From assembly GCA_002501085.1 (NCBI GenBank), contig DLRL01000106.1, positions 1-6,724 of the forward strand: a stretch of DNA of 6,724 nucleotides, read 5' to 3'. Source of the stretch: Gemmatimonadales bacterium UBA7889. Its GTDB lineage: Bacteria; Gemmatimonadota; Gemmatimonadetes; Longimicrobiales; Gaopeijiaceae. The translations under genes and the position numbers were made by a program. Each line of letters begins with the position of its first letter. Positions within the stretch are counted from its first letter, which is position 1. Of the stretch, positions 1 to 5,258 are shown piece by piece. The notes beneath the pieces were generated by a model that was not told the DNA's origin, did not search any database, and saw nothing but the letters and a program-made list of their open reading frames with translations.

Positions 1-1
1 C

Positions 2-1033
2 TTCCATGTTCTCGAGCTTTTTCATGGACCTACCCACGCATTTAAGGATGTGGGAGGGCAATTCATGGCAGGGCTCATGCAATACGTCGGGTCACCAAAC
101 TCCGACAAGCGTACTACGACGATCCTCGTGGCCACCTCAGGTGACACGGGAAGTGCTGTAGCAAGAGCATTTCATGGTCGCCCGAAGACCCGGGTCGTAG
201 TGCTTTTCCCGGACGAAGGCATCAGTTCACAGCAGCGACATCAGATGAGCACCCTAGGCGATAACATATTGGCGATCTCTGTTGCAGGCACATTCGACCA
301 TTGCCAAGAGCTAGTAAAGGAAGCGTTCGCTTCAGACATATTACGGGACAGATATTGTCTTACGTCAGCGAATTCTATCAACCTCGGTCGACTCCTGCCT
401 CAAATGTTTTACTACCTTCATGCCACGAGACTCCTAAGCCCAACTCCTGCACTCTTTGCTGTCCCGTCAGGTAATCTAGGTAACTTGTGTGCTGGGCTAC
501 TGGCCCATATCGCTGGGATGCCAGCACTAGGCTTCTTGTCGGCGATGAATGCAAACGATGTGTTTGGCCGATTCCTGGCCACTGGAAACCTTAGCGAACA
601 GCCCTCAGTTCCAACAGTTTCAAGTGCTATGGATGTCGGGAAACCGAGCAATCTGGAACGGATTCGCTGGCTTTTTCGGAAACATCCAGACCAGATGAAC
701 CACATCATAAGAGGCGTCTCAATCGACGATTCTGAGACCCGTAGGTGCATTACGGAAGTATACGAGGAAACAGGATATGTTCTTGATCCGCATGCAGCGG
801 TAGCATATCGGGTAGCCCAGCAACACCATGATTTGGCAGTTGGGCCCACCGTTGTTTTGGCAACTGCACATCCTGCAAAATTCCCTGGTGTGGTGGAAGC
901 CGCCATCGGCAGTAAAGTAGAGCCACCCCAAGAACTACTCTCTGTGATGAAACGAAAAGAACTCTTTTCAGAGATTAAACCGACTTTGCAAGAGCTCGAA
1001 GCTCTTCTGGATGAAACAATCTTAGATGACTGA
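2..1033 (+). CDS. thrC: Threonine synthase, 3' part (5' end outside window)
   Basis: This is a PLP-dependent enzyme that converts O-phosphohomoserine to threonine, the last step of threonine biosynthesis in the cytoplasm. The reading frame is open from the window edge and shows 343 residues. A GTG at 50 is not the start, because the codons before it encode family sequence: ELFHGPTHAFKD at visible residues 5-16, with the PLP-binding lysine at residue 15 (codon 44-46). Further family motifs are TSGDTGSAVA (about 45-54), TSANSINLGRLLPQ (about 121-134), VPSGNLGNLCAGLLA (about 154-168), SAMDVGKPSN (about 208-217) and ATAHPAKFPGVVE (about 287-299). In E. coli ThrC the lysine is near residue 107 of about 428, so roughly 90 N-terminal residues are missing here. 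The gene overlaps thrB by 8 bp, suggesting translational coupling. The visible part has no frameshift or missing key residue. Identification is firm. Confidence 0.96.
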   Translation, partial: FHVLELFHGPTHAFKDVGGQFMAGLMQYVGSPNSDKRTTTILVATSGDTGSAVARAFHGRPKTRVVVLFPDEGISSQQRHQMSTLGDNILAISVAGTFDHCQELVKEAFASDILRDRYCLTSANSINLGRLLPQMFYYLHATRLLSPTPALFAVPSGNLGNLCAGLLAHIAGMPALGFLSAMNANDVFGRFLATGNLSEQPSVPTVSSAMDVGKPSNLERIRWLFRKHPDQMNHIIRGVSIDDSETRRCITEVYEETGYVLDPHAAVAYRVAQQHHDLAVGPTVVLATAHPAKFPGVVEAAIGSKVEPPQELLSVMKRKELFSEIKPTLQELEALLDETILDD

Positions 1034-1946
1034 AAGACTGAGAGCTGCGGCCGTAAGGCTACCGTCCTCCACATCCAACCTCGGTAGTGGATATGACACA
1101 CTTGGTCTCGCACTCGATCGGTACTTGGTGGCTAGTTTTGAGCCTGGAGGCGATACACTTGAATGTGTATGGGATGGCGCTCTCGCAAACCTAGAGGTGG
1201 CCGATAGTGACAACCTTCTTGTAGGCGCCTTCACGCGAATTCTCAATCAAGAGGGATCGATTCCGTGCGGAGTCCTAAGGGCAACGTCCGACATTCCTAT
1301 TTCAAGAGGACTTGGCTCTTCTGCGGCTGCCGTCCTCGCGGGTTACGACTTGGCCCGAGCCGTCCTCAATGAGCCTCGGGATGACAAGGGTGCGTTCGTG
1401 GAAGCACACCGCCTGGATGGACACGGTGAAAATGCTGCTGCGTGCCTACATGGCGGGCTTTGTGCTGTAGTTCATTCTCTGAACAACCCAGTCATAGTCC
1501 CGCTCAACCTTTCTTCCAGAGTTGGCTTTGCCTATGCAGCACCGCTAGAGGGGGTCTCGACCAGAAAAGCGCGCCGCGTACTCCCAAAAGAAGTCGGACA
1601 TGACGTTGCGGTCCGCTCGCTCGGCCGTGCAACCGCTCTTGTCCAAGGATTTGCATTGGGGGATCCGGAGTTAATACGGATCGGGGTGGAAGATGAGTTG
1701 CATGTCCCCTACCGCCTGCCCTTAATCGATAGTGCAAAAGAGGCCATAGCCGCTGGTTATGAAGCCGGAGCCTGGGCGGTCACTATCTCTGGGGCCGGCT
1801 CTGGAATAATTGCTATGTGTGATCTAGAAAATACCGAAGCCGTCAGCGATGCCATGTGTATGGTGCTCTCTCTCTCGGTTGGAAAAAGCAACTGCTTAGG
1901 CTTCTCGGCAGCACCCGATCATGAGGGCCTCACACGTCTCTCCTAG
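1026..1946 (+). CDS. thrB: Homoserine kinase (GHMP kinase family)
   Basis: This enzyme phosphorylates L-homoserine with ATP, making the substrate of the threonine synthase encoded just upstream. The protein has 306 residues, the usual family length. GHMP motif 1 is PSSTSNLGSGYDTLGLAL (13-30). The ATP-binding motif 2 is SRGLGSSAAAVLAG (93-106). Motif 3 is SGAGSGIIA (255-263). Homoserine-kinase features also present are STRKARRVLP (178-187) and EDELHVPYR (222-230). The segment usually written GHPDN..PA..GG reads GHGENAAACLHGG (132-144), so the aspartate is glutamate and a proline is alanine; this is a variant to note rather than evidence of inactivation. The ATG at 1026 lies inside the last codons of thrC, and the first GHMP motif follows it at the normal distance. 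The ribosome-binding site before it is weak, which fits coupling to thrC. The stop codon overlaps that of the converging transporter gene. Confidence 0.95.
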   Translation: MTERLRAAAVRLPSSTSNLGSGYDTLGLALDRYLVASFEPGGDTLECVWDGALANLEVADSDNLLVGAFTRILNQEGSIPCGVLRATSDIPISRGLGSSAAAVLAGYDLARAVLNEPRDDKGAFVEAHRLDGHGENAAACLHGGLCAVVHSLNNPVIVPLNLSSRVGFAYAAPLEGVSTRKARRVLPKEVGHDVAVRSLGRATALVQGFALGDPELIRIGVEDELHVPYRLPLIDSAKEAIAAGYEAGAWAVTISGAGSGIIAMCDLENTEAVSDAMCMVLSLSVGKSNCLGFSAAPDHEGLTRLS

Positions 1947-3262
1947 GCACTGTCTCTCAAAGACTCACGCAGTACGCTTGCACACCCAGGGGCAAGATAG
2001 ACGGTGCTTAATAGACGGCCTCCCAAGAAAGCCGTGAAGGCCGCCGTCGCTCCCACAACTTCAAAGCCAAATCCTAAAGTAAGGAAGAGGACCGCAACCG
2101 TAGTCACTTCAATCACACTTGCCCAAGTGATGTGCTGGGTTCTCCGGCCTTCGACAAGGATCGCCCTCTGAAATGAAAGTAAGACCGAGAGGAAGGGTAA
2201 GGGCACTATGATTCGCGCAGGAATCAAAGCGAAACTGGTCAGTTCAGGCGTCAAGCCCGACAAGACCGTAAACCACAGCTGAAAGAGCGGAGTGAAAGCG
2301 ACTAAGGCTAACCCTGCTGTTGTAACGGCACCGAGTGTGAAGCAGAAGCGCCTTAACTCTCTATAGTGTTCAAATCGCTCACCAATTAGAGCAATCGCTG
2401 CGTCTTGGTAGGCAAACCCCACCGACCTAAAGAAGAACGACAGGGAATGCACCACAGGGTAAACCGCTAAAGATTCAACCGGAGAAACGCTCCGACCCAT
2501 GAAAAACGTTAAGAGCGGTTGAATTGTAAGTCCGATCAAAGAGGTAAGGGCGAGTGGTAGGTAGAATGTCGCAATCGCTCGATATGTCACCGTTCGACCT
2601 GTGTACTCAGCATCACCTTCTTCAGTCAGTAAGCCTCGGACTGTTTCTGCAGCCATAAAGCGCGCTGCGATCGCTTCTACAGTGACACCGGTTCCCAGCG
2701 CCAGCCCTCCAACCCACGCCCCAGGTATGTCGAGTAACAAATATCCTAGTAATGCAGCAACCGTCATCGCGAGAAGCCGAATTAGGGTGCCCATAGCAAC
2801 CAAACGTGTTTTCCCCGCACGGATTAGCACGCCTTGTAAAAAACGGCGGTACCCAATCGCACTAGGCCAAGGGAGAAAAAACCACAACGCTCCATAAGTG
2901 AGATCCGCTACTTCTGCAGGGAGTTGAAGTAGCGTTTCAGTGAGCCACCGATAGACACCTGGGACGAGAACTATCAGTAAAAGGAGCGTCGTTCCAAGAA
3001 TCAGCCCTCGCGAGAAATTCCGCATCTTGAGATAGCTGTTCCGATCCTTAACAAGAGAGGTCGCCGCGCTCATGAGCATGATCACTGGCGCCTCGATCAG
3101 AATAGCAAGAGCGAAGGCGACACCGTAGGCGCCGAGATTGAATTCCGGACCTGGCATGCGAGCAATCATCGCTGCCAGGAATGGCCCCTCGGCAGCCATC
3201 ATGATCCATGTAGCCGCTAGTGGAGCCCAAAAAAGAGCTATCGTGCGCTGAGTGTGGCGCAA
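1943..3262 (-). CDS. MOP/MATE-superfamily membrane transporter, ANKH-like
   Basis: This is a polytopic inner-membrane protein of 439 residues. I count about twelve hydrophobic helices, near 8-33, 45-70, 86-104, 121-140, 150-178, 182-203, 230-255, 265-290, 305-330, 342-365, 378-399 and 402-424. The two halves look like a pseudo-repeat: IALFWAPLAATWIMM (8-22) matches IATFYLPLALTSLIG (230-244), as expected for MATE and other MOP flippases or exporters. The segments FNLGAYGVAFALAI (41-54) and the late VVPLPF-like stretch (IIVPLPF, 351-357) recall the vertebrate ANKH protein and its bacterial relatives, so ANKH-like is my best subfamily guess; the substrate is unknown. The start is a TTG at 3262. 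An in-frame TGA lies eight codons upstream and no good Shine-Dalgarno site is seen, so a start at Met21 or Met22 cannot be excluded, but it would remove most of the first helix. It follows the DUF3500 gene by 117 bp. Confidence 0.8.
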   Translation of the reverse strand: MRHTQRTIALFWAPLAATWIMMAAEGPFLAAMIARMPGPEFNLGAYGVAFALAILIEAPVIMLMSAATSLVKDRNSYLKMRNFSRGLILGTTLLLLIVLVPGVYRWLTETLLQLPAEVADLTYGALWFFLPWPSAIGYRRFLQGVLIRAGKTRLVAMGTLIRLLAMTVAALLGYLLLDIPGAWVGGLALGTGVTVEAIAARFMAAETVRGLLTEEGDAEYTGRTVTYRAIATFYLPLALTSLIGLTIQPLLTFFMGRSVSPVESLAVYPVVHSLSFFFRSVGFAYQDAAIALIGERFEHYRELRRFCFTLGAVTTAGLALVAFTPLFQLWFTVLSGLTPELTSFALIPARIIVPLPFLSVLLSFQRAILVEGRRTQHITWASVIEVTTVAVLFLTLGFGFEVVGATAAFTAFLGGRLLSTVYLAPGCASVLRESLRDSA

Positions 3263-3291
3263 GTGATTGTATCGTCGGAAGGGTCACGGAT

Positions 3292-3303
3292 GCAGCAGCA
3301 GCA
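3292..3303. repeat. Short GCA (CAG) trinucleotide run
   Basis: Four tandem GCA units stand in the gap before the transporter gene. They run into a small inverted repeat, AGCAG at 3300-3304 and CTGCT at 3308-3312 around a CTA loop. Four units is too short to claim instability or function. No protein-coding frame through this run joins the transporter, because an in-frame TGA intervenes. Confidence 0.5.
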
Positions 3304-3363
3304 GCTACTGCTTGAGCCTTGGAGCTTAACGGAAAGCCAGATTACGAGAAGCGGCGTGCTCTT

Positions 3364-3380
3364 AGGAGTACAGAACTCCT
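3364..3380 (-). terminator. Weak hairpin at the end of the DUF3500 gene
   Basis: A perfect 6-bp stem (AGGAGT / ACTCCT) with a 5-base loop begins at the DUF3500 stop codon. On the minus strand it is followed by AAGAGCACG, not a run of T, so it is not a canonical intrinsic terminator. It could be a weak pause or mRNA 3'-end structure, or chance. The rest of the 117-bp gap shows no convincing promoter. Confidence 0.2.
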
Positions 3381-4420
3381 CAATGGGGAGTACTGCTCAC
3401 ATGCTCTCTTAGGAGATCTCGCCCGAAGTCTCCATCAAACTCACGCCATACCGAATGGATGTGGTTCGCATTGTTTTGTGTGTTGTCATACTCGATCAGG
3501 AATGTTGGGCCCTGCACTCTATAGTAGTGCTGTTCACCTCGTTCAACTCCCCCGGCCCACGCAAATGCGATCTTGTCTATTCCCTCGTCATACAGCCTCT
3601 CTAAACGATAATCAGCAATCCCTTCAGCCATTACAGACGTATAGGCGGTAATCAGGCCCATCAGAAGCAAGCGCTGTTCTTCAGAAAGCATTGTGGCCCC
3701 AATACCCACCGGAGTAAGAGGGTCAATCTCTAGTTCTGCGCCCGTTACGATATCCCTCGGTGCCACGTCACTAATAATCGCCATTTCGCGCTGTCCCGCG
3801 TCCAATGCTTGAAGCAGGGTTCTCGCTACATCTTCCTTATCTGCTAGAGCACGCAATCCCTTGTCCGGGCCGTCTAGAACTTCTGCTGGGTTTGCACCTA
3901 GAAATGCCGGAGAACTTGCAATCACAGCCCCTCCAACAATCGTGAAGTGCAATGAGACATGGTGTCCCTCAAAACGCCACCCCCAACTGGTATCCGCCGA
4001 AGGTCTTCCGAAAACACTGAGCACATATTCCTCGGAATCACGAGCGAAGCGACCACCGCCCTCAAGCGCCTGGAGTACGTCCTCCAGCTCCATAATCTGG
4101 ATAGTGGTCATATAACCACTCTGGCTTAGAGCGGACCTAATCAGATCATGCGCTCGACCGCGCTGTTCGGGGTCCATCTCCTTGAGAGCTACACCCGCTC
4201 GTGGAAACATCTCTGGGGGGATAAAGTGCCAGCGGTGCCGTTCCGCATCTTCAAATTCAAATAGAGTCCTTTCTCTTTGTTCTTCGGAAAGTATCGAGAT
4301 AAAGTCGTTGGCCGCACCCAACATCCCATCGGTACTAGAACTACAGCTTGCAGTTACAAGGACCACTGAAGCCAAGACCCCAGGCATTAGCAGGGAACGC
4401 ACAAATTCTGACTTCTTCAT
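3380..4420 (-). CDS. DUF3500 family lipoprotein, function unknown
   Basis: The protein has 346 residues from the chosen ATG at 4420, which is preceded by a strong AAGGAGG at the right distance; the longer open frame back to 4540 runs inside the upstream gene and is not used. Residues 1-25 form a signal peptide (MKK, then a hydrophobic core), ending in a lipobox-like VTASC with Cys26, so the mature protein is probably a membrane-anchored lipoprotein. The body matches my knowledge of the DUF3500 family: ERHRWHFIPPE (60-70), WGWRFEGHHVSLHF (146-159), FLGANPAEVLDGPDKGLR (173-190) and the C-terminal NTQNNANHIHSVWREFDGDFG (313-333). Repeated L/M-x-x-x-Q-R segments occur near 44, 82, 206 and 245, which may mark an internal repeat. 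The many conserved His, Trp and Asn residues suggest a catalytic or ligand-binding site, but no reaction is established. It lies 85 bp after the SGNH hydrolase gene. Confidence 0.88.
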   Translation of the reverse strand: MKKSEFVRSLLMPGVLASVVLVTASCSSSTDGMLGAANDFISILSEEQRERTLFEFEDAERHRWHFIPPEMFPRAGVALKEMDPEQRGRAHDLIRSALSQSGYMTTIQIMELEDVLQALEGGGRFARDSEEYVLSVFGRPSADTSWGWRFEGHHVSLHFTIVGGAVIASSPAFLGANPAEVLDGPDKGLRALADKEDVARTLLQALDAGQREMAIISDVAPRDIVTGAELEIDPLTPVGIGATMLSEEQRLLLMGLITAYTSVMAEGIADYRLERLYDEGIDKIAFAWAGGVERGEQHYYRVQGPTFLIEYDNTQNNANHIHSVWREFDGDFGRDLLREHVSSTPH

Positions 4421-4425
4421 ATCCT

Positions 4426-4432
4426 CCTCCTT
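4426..4432 (-). promoter_or_regulatory. Ribosome-binding site of the DUF3500 gene
   Basis: The minus strand reads TAAGGAGGAGGAT directly before the ATG at 4420. The AAGGAGG core is a near-perfect Shine-Dalgarno sequence with a 5-base spacer. It decides the start in favour of the ATG giving MKKSEF and the lipoprotein signal. Confidence 0.85.
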
Positions 4433-4479
4433 ACCACAAGCGTCCGATTTTCCTAATTGTGCACGTAAATAGCGCTTAC

Positions 4480-4500
4480 CGCGCCTTCCAATCCGGCGCG
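4480..4500 (-). repeat. Intercistronic GC-rich inverted repeat
   Basis: A 6-bp perfect stem, CGCGCC at 4480-4485 and GGCGCG at 4495-4500, encloses a 9-base loop. It sits six bases past the SGNH hydrolase stop codon, between that gene and the DUF3500 gene. No T-tract follows on the minus strand (GTAAGCGCT comes next), so it is a poor intrinsic terminator. It might instead be an mRNA-stabilising or attenuating hairpin that sets different levels for the two genes. The remaining 85 bp hold no promoter I would defend. Confidence 0.45.
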
Positions 4501-4505
4501 TAACT

Positions 4506-5219
4506 CTAGTGGATTGAATGCAGAAGCTTCCCCAGTACATCAGTCCATATATCGTATCCCGCTGACGTCATATGGAGCCCATCCTGGACAAAGAGTTCCG
4601 GCATAGGCTTACCATCCTCGTCCAACATCGGCGTAGCGATATCAGCGTAGTGCAAATTGGAATGCAACCCTGCAAACGATTGCACCTGCTCGTTAAGCTC
4701 TTTCATTTGTGGCCACAGGGACCAACGCCGGATGCTTGGCTTAACCGCAACGAAAACAATCTCACTCTCTGGAAGTTCCTCCGACACAGTCTCTACAAAC
4801 TCCCGATAATCCTCAAAGACCTGTGTCACACTCTTGCCAGCCCCGAGATCGTTGTCACCAGCGTAAAAGACGACAGTGGCCGGCGCATATTTTAGAACCG
4901 TCTCTTCAACATAGTGATTGACATCAGAAACGTGTGACCCACCGAAGCCACGATTGATTAGCGGGACACTAGGGAAACGTTCCGCGCTATTCCACATAAC
5001 GATGCTCGAACTCCCAACGAAGAGTGCTGCTTTGGTGGGATGGCTATTTTTTGTATCCCAAGCTTCGAACCTAGAGACTTGTTGTTCAAAACGTTCGGGG
5101 TCAGGATCGCTCTGCTGCGCTTCAGTTAGGGGCGGTACGATAAGCCCAAGGGAGCATAGTGCGAACACGGTGTAAGCCCTGTCTCTCAAGGGGAACCGGC
5201 GAAATTCCAACCTTTTCAT
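4506..5219 (-). CDS. Exported SGNH/GDSL-type hydrolase
   Basis: This is a serine esterase or lipase-type hydrolase of 237 residues; the substrate is unknown. A signal peptide covers about residues 1-34: a basic start (MKRLEFRRFPLRDR), a hydrophobic core at 15-30 and a likely cut after LTEA, so the enzyme acts outside the cytoplasm. The SGNH blocks are all present. Block I is FVGSSSIVMW (67-76), where GSSS replaces the classical GDS and Ser71 is the expected nucleophile. Block II is GFGG (91-94), block III is GDND (121-124) and block V is DGLH (213-216), giving the Asp and His of the triad. The length is normal for a single-domain SGNH protein. The ATG at 5219 has a strong AGGAGGG upstream. 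The gene starts 39 bp after the ankyrin gene and is followed by the DUF3500 gene, so co-transcription of the three is likely. Confidence 0.9.
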   Translation of the reverse strand: MKRLEFRRFPLRDRAYTVFALCSLGLIVPPLTEAQQSDPDPERFEQQVSRFEAWDTKNSHPTKAALFVGSSSIVMWNSAERFPSVPLINRGFGGSHVSDVNHYVEETVLKYAPATVVFYAGDNDLGAGKSVTQVFEDYREFVETVSEELPESEIVFVAVKPSIRRWSLWPQMKELNEQVQSFAGLHSNLHYADIATPMLDEDGKPMPELFVQDGLHMTSAGYDIWTDVLGKLLHSIH

Positions 5220-5224
5220 GTCAC

Positions 5225-5230
5225 CCTCCT
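5225..5230 (-). promoter_or_regulatory. Ribosome-binding site of the SGNH hydrolase gene
   Basis: The minus strand reads TTAGGAGGGTGAC before the ATG at 5219. AGGAGG with a 5-base spacer is a strong Shine-Dalgarno site and supports this start, which also yields the complete signal peptide. Confidence 0.82.
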
Positions 5231-5258
5231 AACAGGCTGCAACGCTACTAGCACATAT

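Noticed and set aside
418..1113. Minus-strand open frame of 231 codons opposite thrC and thrB
   Set aside because: The sequence is rich in Ser, Arg, Cys and Trp with no domain; it is a shadow of the well-supported thrC and thrB frames.
3048..3287. Minus-strand frame with a GTG start overlapping the transporter's N-terminal part
   Set aside because: It could suggest a frameshifted transporter start, but its residues are not membrane-like and the TTG frame already supplies a complete first helix.
3292..3312. CAG run as a phase-variation tract
   Set aside because: Only four triplet units, outside any reading frame I support; too short for the claim.
3359..3415. Direct repeat CTCTTAGGAG at 3359-3368 and 3406-3415
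   Set aside because: Ten bases, one copy inside coding sequence, with no target-site or operator context; chance is a sufficient explanation.
3319..3651. Plus-strand open frame of 110 codons
   Set aside because: It lies mostly antisense to the DUF3500 gene, has no family resemblance and no ribosome-binding site.
4421..4540. N-terminal extension of the DUF3500 protein by 40 residues
   Set aside because: It is arginine-rich, overlaps the end of the SGNH gene, has no ribosome-binding site and would bury the lipoprotein signal; the ATG at 4420 has a strong one.
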